Assembly: GCA_963627615.1 (NCBI GenBank)
Contig: CAVGBV010000009.1
Span: 1-37,766 of the forward strand
Source: Faecimorpha sp963627615
GTDB lineage: Bacteria; Bacillota; Clostridia; Lachnospirales; Bianqueaceae
Length of the DNA stretch: 37,766 nt
Direction: 5' to 3'
In this document: piece by piece, positions 23,683 to 32,834 of the stretch
Layout: each line of letters starts with the position of its first letter
How positions within the stretch are numbered: position 1 is the first letter of the stretch
Notes under the pieces: model-generated
What the model was told of the DNA's origin: nothing
The model's database searches: none
Seen by the model: only the letters and a program-made list of their open reading frames with translations
Translations under genes and position numbers: made by a program

Positions 23683-25089
23683 TCACCTATCATTCTGTAT
23701 TCTGCCCTGCTCCAGATGCAGCACCCTGGTGCAGGTGCGGCAGACAAATTCATAATCATGCGTAACAATAAAAATCACTTTTCCCTGATCGGACAGGTGA
23801 TGAATCAGGGCCGCAAGGCGCACCATACTATCATAGTCCAATCCGCTGGTCGGTTCATCAAATACCAGCAGCTCCTTGCCGCAAACCATGGAAGAGGCGG
23901 CTGCCAGCCGTTGTTTCTGTCCGCCGGAAAGTGTATTGGGATGGCGCTCCCGAAATGACGCAAGCCCCAGATCTTCCAATGTTTTCTCTGCAAGTTCTGT
24001 ATCCGGGTGTCGGATGCCAAAGGTACATTCCGCCTCGACACACTCCGCGAAGAGCTGATAGTTCACGTCCTGCATGACCATGTAGGAGCGTTTCATGCGC
24101 TCCTTCGGCTTTTGCGGTTTTCCATTCCATAGATACACACCGGCCGCTTCCTTATGCAGACCGCAGAGCGCACGGGAAAATGTCGTTTTCCCGGCGCCGT
24201 TGTGACCGACGACCGCGATCACGTCACCCGGTGCAGCCTGCAGCGAGACTTCCCGCAAAACCGGCTGCTTCTGATAGGACAAGGTCACATTCTTTAATTC
24301 CAGTATGGGCTTTGCGTTAGAAACAGCCCTATAGACTGGCCGTTCCTCTGCCAGATTTATGGTGCGCAGTCCCATCCTCTTCCGTTGCTCCGGCAGAATC
24401 CCCCGGAACTGCTCCGGTGTAAAGTCACCCGCAATCTTACCATTTTCCAGATACAGAATGCGGTCTGCCACATCCATCAGATAATAGAGCCGGTGCTCCG
24501 CGATAACAACGGTTTTCCCCTGTGCCTTAATGAGCTTCAGATGCTCCCGCAGTTCGCGGATCGCGGTCATATCCAGATTGGAGGACGGTTCATCCAACAG
24601 ATAGATCTCCGGCTCCATGGCATATACAGAGGCAAACGCGATTTTTTGCTTCTCTCCCCCGGAAAGGGAAAAGATGTTGCGGTTCAGGAGCTTTTCCATA
24701 TGTAATGCGGCTGCCGTTTCCATCACACGGCACTTCATTTTTTCCTGCGGCATTGCTTCGTTCTCCATGCCAAAAGCGATCTCGCTGTCTGTATCCACAT
24801 TGAAAAACTGTGTACGTGGATTTTGAAATACACTGCCCACTTTCTCCGCGATGCGGTACATGGGCAGATCGGCAAGGTTTTCTCCATCAAGGAGTACCCT
24901 GCCGCTCAATTCACCGGTAAAGAATTGGGGAATCAGGCCGTTGACAAGCCGAGTCAGTGTTGTTTTCCCGCAGCCGCTCCGTCCGCAGAGAAGCACACAC
25001 TGCCCATCCGGAATGGTAAGATTGATATCTTTCAGTCCGCCCTCCACACTATCCGGATAAGAAAAGGATACGTTCTGGAACTCAATCAT
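23683..25089 (-). CDS. Double-ATPase ECF transporter protein (fused EcfA-EcfA')
   Basis: The 468-residue protein carries two full ABC ATPase domains. The first has Walker A CGRSGCGKTT (about residues 35-44), LSGGEKQK and LLDEPSSNLD. The second has VGHNGAGKTT, TLSGGQKQR and VFDEPTSGLD. Fused ECF ATPases of this length go with Trep_Strep/MptS-type S components. The start at 25089 (MIEFQNVSFSYP) is chosen because it overlaps the EcfT stop codon (ATGA). A longer frame upstream is only EcfT sequence read in another frame. It energises the S-T membrane protein upstream. Confidence 0.93.
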   Translation of the reverse strand: MIEFQNVSFSYPDSVEGGLKDINLTIPDGQCVLLCGRSGCGKTTLTRLVNGLIPQFFTGELSGRVLLDGENLADLPMYRIAEKVGSVFQNPRTQFFNVDTDSEIAFGMENEAMPQEKMKCRVMETAAALHMEKLLNRNIFSLSGGEKQKIAFASVYAMEPEIYLLDEPSSNLDMTAIRELREHLKLIKAQGKTVVIAEHRLYYLMDVADRILYLENGKIAGDFTPEQFRGILPEQRKRMGLRTINLAEERPVYRAVSNAKPILELKNVTLSYQKQPVLREVSLQAAPGDVIAVVGHNGAGKTTFSRALCGLHKEAAGVYLWNGKPQKPKERMKRSYMVMQDVNYQLFAECVEAECTFGIRHPDTELAEKTLEDLGLASFRERHPNTLSGGQKQRLAAASSMVCGKELLVFDEPTSGLDYDSMVRLAALIHHLSDQGKVIFIVTHDYEFVCRTCTRVLHLEQGRIQNDR

Positions 25090-25966
25090 ATGCCCGCCGC
25101 CTTCCACACAAGTTCCGCTGCCAAATAGGCCGCCAACAGCGCCATAGCCACCCAATCCGCCGCCCGCATCCGGATTTTTATAAGACAGGTACGCGGATTC
25201 GGATTTTCTATCCCGCGGGTGACNNNNNNNNNNCTGCCGCCTTGCTTGCTGCTGTCAGAAGCGGCACGTAAATGCAGTTCACTGTCATTGCCGGTGCTTT
25301 TAAAAACCCGATCAGGGTCGGAGACACATCGCGCAGTCGCATGGCGTCCTTGATGTAATGCCAGTCTTCACGAATCGTCGGCAGATAACGAAGCATAACG
25401 GCAATGGGAATCGTCAGTTTCTTCGGAATGCGCAGCCGTGCCATAGCGGATAAAAATTCTCCAACCTTGGTTGTAGAGATCACAACGCCTGCCAGCATCC
25501 CGCAGGCATACACTTTATGTACCAGGCCGAGAAAAGCCACAAACATGGTCCGCCAGGTACCGGTCATCACACGCATACTCCAAACGGTAAACACACAAAT
25601 CCCTATGTAAGCGAGAACGCCCCGCAGTGCATACGGCCATTTTCCGTTCAGCACTGCCAGCAGACCAATCCCCGCCACCAGGCCAAACTGAAAATACAGA
25701 TTCGGCGCGAACATAGCGCAGATGACGCACAGGATCGCTCCCAGAATAGTAACCGCCCAGCGCTTCCGCACCTTGGCAAGCATCAGCAGATATACCGGTC
25801 CGCAAAGCAAAGCGCTTCCCACAGGCATATAGAAGGTAAGTACCGGGTTCGGCGCGAAAAAGATCCCGCCTACCAGGGCGAATACGAGAAAAAGCGCGCT
25901 GAATATACCGATTGTAACCAGATCCTTTACAGTAAGCCCATTTTTAACAGTAGATTGTTGATTCAT
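25086..25966 (-). CDS. ECF transporter S component fused to EcfT (internal deletion; gap near end)
   Basis: Residues 1 to about 85 match the N-terminal half of Trep_Strep/MptS-type S components (LTVKDLVTIGIFSALFLVFALVGGIFF...KVRKRWAVTILGAILC). From about residue 90 the sequence is EcfT: NGKWPYALRGVLAYIGI, ISTTKVGEFLSAMARLRIPKKLTIPIAVMLRYLPTIREDWHYIKDAMRLRD. After a 10-N block (25224-25233) it resumes VTRGIENPNPRTCLIKIRMRAADW and ends at 25086 in ATGA. The S C-terminal half, any spacer and the EcfT start are missing, yet the frame stays open. By family the gap should hold about 20 bases (ADELSAAA-like). GGAGAAC precedes the ATG at 25966. Confidence 0.8.
25224..25233. other. Assembly gap (10 N) inside the EcfT part
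   Basis: The right side ends ASKAA and the left side resumes VTRGIENP. With exactly ten bases the frame does not continue. Family sequence suggests about 20 missing bases. Confidence 0.75.
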
Positions 25967-26105
25967 AGTATGTTCTCCTTTACTTTCCGCAAACGGATTG
26001 ACTTTCCATTTGCTTTTTGCTATACTTTAGTTAGAGGCTGCTAACTGCATATATCATACATAATACTGCGATTTATCGCAACGGTTTGTACTTTGTTTTG
26101 TCCAT

Positions 26106-26136
26106 TCGTTGCAAATCATTGTCTGATCGTTGCAAA
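26106..26136 (+). promoter_or_regulatory. Twin direct repeats before the AraC gene
   Basis: TCGTTGCAAA occurs at 26106-26115 and 26127-26136, exactly 21 bp apart. A partial third copy, TCGCAACGG, lies about 30 bp upstream. Two-turn spacing is typical of AraC-family sites, so the adjacent regulator is the likely binder and could control both divergent transcripts. Confidence 0.65.
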
Positions 26137-26167
26137 GAGAAAGGAAGCTTTTGCCGACGTAAAAGCC

Positions 26168-27151
26168 ATGGACATAAAAATGAGCAATAACATACTTACA
26201 AATTATTACGATCCGCTTCTTCAACAAAATCATTTTCGACCGATCCCGTGTCCCGAAAAATTCGAGCCGGCCGGACGCTGCTGGGAGATCGCGCCGGCTA
26301 TCGGCGGCGGCTACTATTGGATCTATGGGAAGCAGGATCTGTTTGACATCAAAATTCATGATTTCTACTTTCATGAAGACTTCTGTCTGGATGTAGAAAT
26401 TCCTGAAGGCATCAACATCCAGCGCTATGACTCCATCTCCGGTGAAGAACTGAATCCTTACCGCCGTCTCTCCGCTGGGGATATTGAGACCATTGTCGGC
26501 GGGAAGCAGCGATACCGCGCGCTGATTCATAAACGCATCCCTATTCATTCGGTGGGCATCGAGATTCTGCCCGCCTATTACGAAGAGTTTCTGAAAAAGC
26601 AATATCCGGATGAATACTTTGATCTGCCCGCCGCGTTTCAGAGTATCGATCAGGCATCCGACTTTCCGGCCATGTCCAAGCTGCTGTTTGAGATCGAAAA
26701 CTACCGCGGAGAAGGTGCGGCGGCGGCCCTCTTTTACGAAGCAAAGGTCACAGAGGCGATTGCTCTTGTTGTGGACAATCAGAAAAAGCAGGCAGCCAAA
26801 AACGCCCACCCGCTTTCCACGGAAGATATTGAAGGACTCCGAAATGTCACCAGTTATATTGCCGACCACTATGCCTTTGATATTCCCCTCTCCCGTCTTG
26901 CGAGCATTGCCTGTATGAGTGAGAGCAAGCTCAAGACCTGCTTCAAACGCTATACCGGATGTACCGTTACGGAGTATATCCAGGGCCGGCGCATGAGCCA
27001 GGCAGAGCATCTGCTGATCGATACGGATTTCACAATGGGTCAGATCGCGCAGATGATCGGCTACACCACCTCAAGCCGTTTTGCGGAACTATTCAAGAAG
27101 AATACAGGCATACTGCCGATCGAATACCGAAAGATCGCAAAAGGACGCTAA
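26168..27151 (+). CDS. AraC-family transcriptional regulator
   Basis: The roughly 327-residue regulator ends with the paired HTH of the AraC family: YAFDIPLSRLASIACMSESKLKTCFKRYTGCTVTEYIQGRRMSQAEHLLIDTDFTMGQIAQMIGYTTSSRFAELFKKNTGILPIEYRK. The N-terminal half (about 200 residues) is of the type seen beside Firmicute siderophore and ECF uptake genes. The start is uncertain: ATG at 26168 or 26180, with GAAAGGAAG some distance upstream. It is divergent from the S-T/EcfA/ABC operon and is probably its activator, in the manner of YbtA. Confidence 0.92.
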   Translation: MDIKMSNNILTNYYDPLLQQNHFRPIPCPEKFEPAGRCWEIAPAIGGGYYWIYGKQDLFDIKIHDFYFHEDFCLDVEIPEGINIQRYDSISGEELNPYRRLSAGDIETIVGGKQRYRALIHKRIPIHSVGIEILPAYYEEFLKKQYPDEYFDLPAAFQSIDQASDFPAMSKLLFEIENYRGEGAAAALFYEAKVTEAIALVVDNQKKQAAKNAHPLSTEDIEGLRNVTSYIADHYAFDIPLSRLASIACMSESKLKTCFKRYTGCTVTEYIQGRRMSQAEHLLIDTDFTMGQIAQMIGYTTSSRFAELFKKNTGILPIEYRKIAKGR

Positions 27152-27258
27152 ATACCAAAAAGAAACGTAAATTTAACATCACCCGGACATCACATTTTAC
27201 ATTCCCTTAGTATACTGAATCTATTCATTGAATATACAGAGGAAAGGGGAAAGTATCT

Positions 27259-28077
27259 ATGCCCTCAACATATGCCCACTACCGCCTGGGAAGCGAAGTA
27301 GCGGACCATCTCCACGGCACAGAAGGGAGTCTGGTGGTCCGATATCCGGATCTTTTCAACATTGGCCTTCATGGACCGGATATTCTGTTTTATTATGGCG
27401 CACTGAAAAGCAATTCCGTCAACGCCACCGGATTTGGCCTTCATGAAAAATCCGGCGCCTTTTACTTTCAGAACGCGAAGCAGGTGATTTTGAAAAGTCA
27501 TGCCCCTGAGGCCGCGCAGGCGTACACCTATGGTGTACTGTGTCACTTTGCGCTGGATGTCACCTGCCATCCCTATGTAGCGGAAAAGATCCAAAGCAGC
27601 GGTATCAGTCACGCGGAGATTGAAGTGGAATTTGACCGGATGCTCATGCTGCAAGACGGCCTGGATCCCGTCTCCCATGTACTGACGGATCACATTCATC
27701 CCCAGTCCCAGTGGAATACGGTTATCGCGCCCTTTTATCCCGGTGTCACGCCCCGGCAGATAGGAAAGTCACTGCACAGTATGATTTTTCTGAATAAGCT
27801 GCTGCTGGCGAAAAATCCTATCAAGCGTAAGATAATCTATGGAATTCTACGACTCACCGGCAATTATCAGGAAATGCACGGCCTCATCATAAACCCGGAG
27901 GGCAATCCGCTCTGTCAGGACAGCAATGATAAGCTCTATGCCCTCTACCGTCAGGCAGAACACCTGGCTGAAAAACTGATCTATAGCTTTGAGAACTTCC
28001 TTACCGGAAAAACAGACCTGGATCCCATTTTTGACTATAATTTTGAGGGACAGCTGCCCAAGGAGAAGTCCCTATGA
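27259..28077 (+). CDS. Zinc-dependent phospholipase C family protein
   Basis: The 272-residue protein has the histidine and aspartate landmarks of the bacterial zinc phospholipase C/S1-P1-like fold: MPSTYAHYRLG, FNIGLHGPDILFYYG, YGVLCHFALDVTCHPYV and SHAEIEVEFDRML. It carries no signal peptide, unlike the secreted toxin-type enzymes, so it may be cytoplasmic. The start at 27259 has AGGAAAGGGG upstream. Its end overlaps the following MFS start by 4 bp (ATGA). The substrate is not known. Confidence 0.88.
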   Translation: MPSTYAHYRLGSEVADHLHGTEGSLVVRYPDLFNIGLHGPDILFYYGALKSNSVNATGFGLHEKSGAFYFQNAKQVILKSHAPEAAQAYTYGVLCHFALDVTCHPYVAEKIQSSGISHAEIEVEFDRMLMLQDGLDPVSHVLTDHIHPQSQWNTVIAPFYPGVTPRQIGKSLHSMIFLNKLLLAKNPIKRKIIYGILRLTGNYQEMHGLIINPEGNPLCQDSNDKLYALYRQAEHLAEKLIYSFENFLTGKTDLDPIFDYNFEGQLPKEKSL

Positions 28078-29363
28078 AGCACATTATAGCGAAGCTTTGC
28101 CGTCTGCGGGTGTTTCGCGGGCTTTCCGAGCAGGAACTGTCCTGGGTTTTATATGATGTAGGAAACTCCGCCTTTACTATGTTGGCCTGTTCTCTGATTC
28201 CCATCTGGTTCAAGGAGGTTGCTATCGGTCCGGGGCGTCTCACCTCCGATGAGGCTACCGCTTACTATTCTCTGGCCATCGCCCTGGTGACTATTATCGG
28301 CGCAGTGATCGGTCCGGTGTGCGGGGTTCTGGCGGATCGAAAGGATCGGAAAAAGCTGCTGTTTTCTGGCAGCGTTGCTTTGGGGGCGGTCGGTTGCCTG
28401 ATGAACGGTCTGGTCACAGGCTGGCTGCTGTTTCTCACGGTTTATGTAGTGACCAAGCTCTGTTACAGCGCCTCATTGACCATCTATGATTCCATGCTGG
28501 GAGACGTAACCACAGAAGAGCGGATGGACGAGGTTTCTTCCTACGGTTATGCCTGGGGCTATATTGGCTCCTGTATCCCTTTTGCCATCGCTTTGGCCGC
28601 TTATGTGTTAGGGCCGGATATGGCAGGGGTTCTGCCGAACTGGTTATCCAAGGGTATTGGTTTTGGTGTTACCGCGCTATGGTGGCTGGCAGTGACAGTA
28701 CCGCTGCTGCGATCCTATCATCAGAGAAATTATACCAACGTCAGTGAGACTTCCATAAAACATACCTTCCGGCAGATTTTCAATACCTTAAAGAAAATCG
28801 CGTTTGGAGACCGGAAAGTACTGCTGTTCCTTCTGGCATTTTTCCTGTACATCGATGGTGTCGGAACCATCATTGACAACTGCATCAATATCGGTACGGA
28901 TCTACAGCTGGACACCGTCGGTCAGGTCGTGTTTCTCCTGCTGACCCAGGTGGTTGCCTTCGGAGGCTCTCTGGTCTTCGCACGGTTATCCCGGCGCTAC
29001 AATACCGCTACGCTGATCGGATTGTGTATTGGCGGATATTTCTTCCTATGTCTGTACGCACTGACTCTGCAAACCCTGATCCATTTTGCCATCCTCGCTT
29101 TCGGTGTGGGATGCTTTCAGGGTTCGATCCAATCTCTGTCCCGTTCCTATTACTCCAAGATCATCCCGCCGGACAGTGCCGGGGAATATTTCGGCATCTA
29201 CGATATATTTGCCAAAGGCGCTTCCTTTTTGGGATCCGCGGTGATTGCCCTGGTAAAGCTGAATGGCGGCACAATCAATGTCGCGGTAGCCTGCCTGGCT
29301 GTCTTCTTCGCCTTGGGTTTTGTACTGCTCCGGGCGGCTGACCGTCAAAAAAGCGCAAGATAA
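28074..29363 (+). CDS. MFS transporter of the UMF1/Atg22 type
   Basis: The 429-residue membrane protein has LSWVLYDVGNSAFTMLACSLIPIWF near its start, the hallmark of the UMF1/Atg22-like MFS group, followed by VCGVLADRKDRKKLLFSG. Later it has SLSRSYYSKIIPPDSAGEYFGIYD, also characteristic. Yeast Atg22 releases amino acids from the vacuole; bacterial members are uncharacterised. It is coupled to the phospholipase C-like gene (ATGA), and a terminator follows its stop codon at once. Confidence 0.9.
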   Translation: MKHIIAKLCRLRVFRGLSEQELSWVLYDVGNSAFTMLACSLIPIWFKEVAIGPGRLTSDEATAYYSLAIALVTIIGAVIGPVCGVLADRKDRKKLLFSGSVALGAVGCLMNGLVTGWLLFLTVYVVTKLCYSASLTIYDSMLGDVTTEERMDEVSSYGYAWGYIGSCIPFAIALAAYVLGPDMAGVLPNWLSKGIGFGVTALWWLAVTVPLLRSYHQRNYTNVSETSIKHTFRQIFNTLKKIAFGDRKVLLFLLAFFLYIDGVGTIIDNCINIGTDLQLDTVGQVVFLLLTQVVAFGGSLVFARLSRRYNTATLIGLCIGGYFFLCLYALTLQTLIHFAILAFGVGCFQGSIQSLSRSYYSKIIPPDSAGEYFGIYDIFAKGASFLGSAVIALVKLNGGTINVAVACLAVFFALGFVLLRAADRQKSAR

Positions 29364-29410
29364 CCTCTGGCGCGCCACATCCGGGCGCGGCAGAGGTTCT
29401 TTTATTTATT
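29362..29410 (+). terminator. Terminator after the UMF1-type transporter
   Basis: AACCTCTGGCGCGCC and GGGCGCGGCAGAGGTT form a long GC-rich stem beginning at the stop codon. It is followed by CTTTTATTTATT. Confidence 0.8.
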
Positions 29411-29426
29411 GTATCTTCTGTTGTTT

Positions 29427-29480
29427 NNNNNNNNNNNNNNNNNNNNNNNNNNNNNNNNNNNNNNNNNNNNNNNNNNNNNN
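29427..29480. other. Assembly gap (54 N) covering the end of the histidine kinase
   Basis: The run of 54 N starts directly after LHGGT in the kinase. A normal kinase ends about 15-20 residues later, so 54 bases would just cover the missing C-terminus. Confidence 0.9.
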
Positions 29481-30480
29481 CCGTCCCCCCATGCAGGTCA
29501 CATACTTTTTTCACAATGGCAAGACCAATACCGTTTCCTTCCGCTGAATGGGACTCATCTGCCTGATAAAACTTATTGAAAATATGGCGGATGCTCTCCT
29601 TCGGAATCTCCTTGCCATGATTTGATACAGAAACCCGGAGGTATTCCCCTTCTTCAACAATGCCGACCGTCACTGTGCCGTCCGGCTCTGAAAACTTGAC
29701 CGCGTTATCCAGCAAGTTAATCCATATCTGTTTCAGCAGTTCTTCATTGGCATAGATCATATGCTCTCCGAACTGCATGTCCATATAGAGGTTCTTGGGC
29801 GTCCATTTTTCCACAAGCAGCAGAACGGCCCCACGAATCTGCTCAGACAGATTGAACCGTGTAACATCTGTAAGGATCGTCTGACTCTCCACCCGTGTCA
29901 TATTCAGTACTTTGTTTGCCATCGCGGAAAGCCGCAGCGATTCCTCTTCTATGACTTCAAGATATTCTTCTTTTTGTTTCTCCGTGAGATTCCCACGGCG
30001 CAGCAATTTCGCGAAGCCAGCGATAGAAACAATCGGCGTCTTAAACTCATGCGAAAAATTATTGATAAAATCACCGCGCAGCATCTCTGTATGCTCCAGT
30101 TCCTCCGCCGCCCTGTTGAAACTCTTCTCCACCTGCTTAAAGGCCGGATGCCACGCAATCGGTTTACCGAAATGCAGCCGCGCTTTGAAGTCTCCGTTGG
30201 CCAGCCGTTCCAGCTGATCAATCATTCGCTTAACTGGACTTAAGGTTATTTTCCCGGTCAATGACGCCAGAAGAAATCCCATGATTAAGCTGGCATAGAA
30301 AAAGAATTTCAGAACGTCCGGCAATCCGACCTGTCCTCCGGTCGTTTCAATAACTCCAAGATGGACCAGGCCATAGAGGGCACAGAGGGTCAGCAGCAAA
30401 ACACCCAGGTTGGTTATAAAGACAATGCCGGAGAGCAGCAATCCCAGAGCGATGCGTCCTGTATTCTCCCTTTTCTTCAT
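29481..30480 (-). CDS. Sensor histidine kinase (C-terminus in gap)
   Basis: The protein has two membrane spans (about residues 10-36 and 58-78) and a short outer loop. A HAMP-like linker (LSPVKRMIDQLERLANGDF) follows. The HisKA domain has the phospho-acceptor His144 in NFSHEFKTPI, and the ATPase domain has NLLDNAVKF and GNGIGLAIVKKVCDLHGGT. Only the last 15-20 residues are lost in the 54-N gap. The ATG at 30480 overlaps the response regulator stop by 4 bp (ATGA). The short outer loop suggests that it senses the membrane itself or a partner; the signal is unknown. Confidence 0.93.
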
Positions 30481-31151
30481 ACCTTTTTCACCGCCTTGTA
30501 TCCCAGGCCCCGAACGGCAATGATCTCAAACTCCTTCCATCCCTCAAAGCGTTTCCGCAGACGTCCGACATGGACGGTAACGGTCTCCCAGCCGGTCTCA
30601 CTGTTCGTTCCCCATATCTCATCCATCAGCTGAATCCGTGTAAAGATCTGTCCAGGATAAGAAAGCAGTTTATACAGAAGCATAAATTCCTTTTGCGGCA
30701 GTTCCTGTGTCTCTCCGTTTTTTGTGACTGTAAAAGAATTGTAGTCCAACACAACATCACCGATCGTGATTTTCTGTTCGCTGACGATCTGGGCACGCCG
30801 CAGCAAAGCCTTAATGCGCAGAAGCAGCTTTTCCTCATCAATCGGTTTTGTGATATAGTCATCCGTCCCTACAAGAAAGCCCTTTTTCTCGTCTGCCGGT
30901 AAATGCTTGGCCGTTACCATCAAAATGGGAAGTACATTATCCGTCTCCCGAATCAGCCGTGTGAACTCATACCCATCCATTTTCGGCATCATGACATCCA
31001 ATACAACCAGGTCAATATGCTCTTTGTCCAGGATTCCCAATGCCTCTTCTCCGTTATCTGCCGTCGTTACAGTATAATTGGCGTTTTCCAGCACGGCGCG
31101 AAGCAGCATTCTGGTATGCCTGTCGTCGTCTACAACGAGAATGTGAAACAT
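30477..31151 (-). CDS. OmpR-family response regulator
   Basis: The 224-residue regulator has a receiver domain with the acidic pair in VVDDD, phospho-acceptor Asp52 in VVLDVMMPKMDG, Thr80 and Lys102 (YITKPID). The C-terminal winged-helix DNA-binding domain reads ELPQKEFMLLYKLLSYPGQIFTRIQLMDEIWG...VTVHVGRLRKRFE...VRGLGYKAV. It is coupled to the kinase. It begins 11 bp after the TetR-type gene on the same strand, so all three may share a transcript. Its target genes are not obvious here. Confidence 0.95.
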   Translation of the reverse strand: MFHILVVDDDRHTRMLLRAVLENANYTVTTADNGEEALGILDKEHIDLVVLDVMMPKMDGYEFTRLIRETDNVLPILMVTAKHLPADEKKGFLVGTDDYITKPIDEEKLLLRIKALLRRAQIVSEQKITIGDVVLDYNSFTVTKNGETQELPQKEFMLLYKLLSYPGQIFTRIQLMDEIWGTNSETGWETVTVHVGRLRKRFEGWKEFEIIAVRGLGYKAVKKV

Positions 31152-31162
31152 GCCTATCCTCC

Positions 31163-31717
31163 TTAGAGTCTGAAGCGGGAAATTGCCGCGGACATGGAGC
31201 CCTTGATCAGCTTCGCGAGTCTGTCCACGATCTGCTGCGGGTCCGCCCGCATATCATCTTTGATCCAATCGAGCATCAACCCGATAAATATATAAGAATA
31301 GATCTGCGCGATAAACTGCTTATCCTCGTCTCTGAGCGTCATTTCCCCAATTTCCTCGTTGAGTACATCCAACAGAAGCTGATCTACGAGCGGCTGCAGA
31401 TATCTCTCCACCTGCTCTCTGTGTACGCAGCGGTAAACATTCAGGATAAACGGTTTATTTTCCTGTACGGCTTCAAAAATCTGCAATAGTCCCTGCTGCC
31501 ATGTTTCGTAGGTTTTCTTCTCGTCGAGCGCCCTCTTGGCGTCCTCCAGGCAGGACCATTCCACCAGATCATAAATGTCCTTAAAATGATAATAAAAGGT
31601 CATACGGTTAATTCCGCACTCCTCCGCTATGTCGCCCACGGTTATTTTGGTGAGCGGCTTTTTCAGCAGCAAATTCTTGAGAGACTGTTCCAATGCGCGT
31701 TTTGTTATCTGTGACAT
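31163..31717 (-). CDS. TetR/AcrR-family regulator (DhaS-like)
   Basis: The 184-residue protein has the TetR HTH KITVGDIAEECGINRMTFYYHFKDIYDLVEW (about residues 20-50) and a C-terminal domain like that of the regulator at 5578-6186. GGGAGG precedes the ATG. It is divergent from the DAG kinase-like/phosphatidyltransferase/PlsC operon, and a 16-bp perfect inverted repeat lies between them. I infer that it controls this phospholipid operon and itself, and possibly the two-component genes downstream. The ligand might be an acyl-CoA or lipid, but this is a guess. Confidence 0.9.
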   Translation of the reverse strand: MSQITKRALEQSLKNLLLKKPLTKITVGDIAEECGINRMTFYYHFKDIYDLVEWSCLEDAKRALDEKKTYETWQQGLLQIFEAVQENKPFILNVYRCVHREQVERYLQPLVDQLLLDVLNEEIGEMTLRDEDKQFIAQIYSYIFIGLMLDWIKDDMRADPQQIVDRLAKLIKGSMSAAISRFRL

Positions 31718-31799
31718 AGTGATATATACCTCCCAATCGTACCTTATAGAGACATTTCCTCTCTATATCTAATAATACCATAATCGTAGCGTTTAATTG

Positions 31800-31849
31800 T
31801 AAACTGAAACGAAACTTTTGAAAAAAACTGATAGTTTCGTTTCAGTTTA
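31800..31849. promoter_or_regulatory. 16-bp inverted repeat, candidate TetR operator
   Basis: TAAACTGAAACGAAAC (31800-31815) and GTTTCGTTTCAGTTTA (31834-31849) are perfect complements with an 18-bp spacer. The right arm ends 11 bp before a TATACT -10 box (31861-31866) of the lipid operon, so a bound repressor would cover the -35 region. The spacer is too long for a simple terminator. Confidence 0.75.
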
Positions 31850-31915
31850 GAATTGCCTGCTATACTCCTTGCAGAAAGTGTCGAAAAAACAATTTTTATG
31901 GGAGGTCATTTCCTT

Positions 31916-32803
31916 ATGTCTGAAAAATATATTCTCTATAACCCCTACGCGGGGGGGCCGGAAGCCAAAAAAGCCGTAAAGGCTCTGCAGGAGTCGAACC
32001 CTAAGGCTGTCGTTATCAATATCTGCCGTATTACCAGCTACACAACCTTTTTTAATGGATTGGAGCCGGATGCTTCTGTCATTCTTTGCGGCGGAGACGG
32101 CACCTTAAATCGTTTTATCAATGACGTTGACGGAATAAAGATTCAGAACAGGCTCTACTACTATCCTACGGGAACCGGCAACGATTTTGCGAGAGATGTC
32201 GATCAGAAGCCTTTTTCTGATCCTACCGTGTGTCTCAATCCGTATTTTGAACGGCTGCCCCGTGTAAATGTAAAAGGAAAATCCAGCCTATTCCTGAACA
32301 ACGTCGGCTTCGGTATCGATGGCTATTGCTGTGAAGTCGGCGAAAAGCTTCGAAAAGAGAACAAAAGTAGGAAAAATCCTAAACCGATCAACTACACAAA
32401 GATCGCGATTACCGGACTGCTGTTTCACTTTAAGCCGAAAAACGCGACCGTCATTGTGGACGGTAAAAGCTACAGTTATAAGAAAGTATGGCTTGCCTCT
32501 GTCATGAACGGCAAATTCTACGGCGGCGGTATGATGCCGACTCCGAATCAGGATCGACTGCGTGAGGACGGAAAAATCTCCGTATTGGTGTTCCACGATG
32601 TGGGTAAGCTCCGTGCCTTAATGATCTTTCCGTCGATCTTCAGCGGTACGCATCTGAAGTATACGAAGCAGATGACAATTCTGGAAGGGAAGACCATCCA
32701 GGTGCGATTGAACGAACCGACACCGCTTCAAATCGACGGTGAAGTCGTGCCGGAAGCCCTGGAATATACCGCTTCCAGTGCAGCAGCCTCTGCGTCCTTA
32801 TAA
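31916..32803 (+). CDS. Diacylglycerol kinase family lipid kinase
   Basis: The 295-residue protein is a DagK/YegS-type lipid kinase. It begins MSEKYILYNPYAGGPEAKKA, has the nucleotide-binding ILCGGDGTLNRFIND and YYPTGTGNDFARDVD, and ends with the beta-rich half (VWLASVMNGKFYGGGMMPTPNQDRLREDGKISVLVF, LQIDGEVVPEAL). It would phosphorylate diacylglycerol to phosphatidic acid. The start at 31916 is chosen because GGGAGG lies upstream; a longer frame has no ribosome site. It is the first gene of a phospholipid operon with a phosphatidyltransferase remnant and PlsC. Confidence 0.9.
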   Translation: MSEKYILYNPYAGGPEAKKAVKALQESNPKAVVINICRITSYTTFFNGLEPDASVILCGGDGTLNRFINDVDGIKIQNRLYYYPTGTGNDFARDVDQKPFSDPTVCLNPYFERLPRVNVKGKSSLFLNNVGFGIDGYCCEVGEKLRKENKSRKNPKPINYTKIAITGLLFHFKPKNATVIVDGKSYSYKKVWLASVMNGKFYGGGMMPTPNQDRLREDGKISVLVFHDVGKLRALMIFPSIFSGTHLKYTKQMTILEGKTIQVRLNEPTPLQIDGEVVPEALEYTASSAAASASL

Positions 32804-32834
32804 TAATGACACTCTTCCGATAGGAGATGTACAT

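Noticed and set aside
31985..32010. tRNA-like stretch (GGAGTCGAACCC)
   Set aside because: It lies inside the DAG kinase-like coding region, and no acceptor stem or cloverleaf can be formed.
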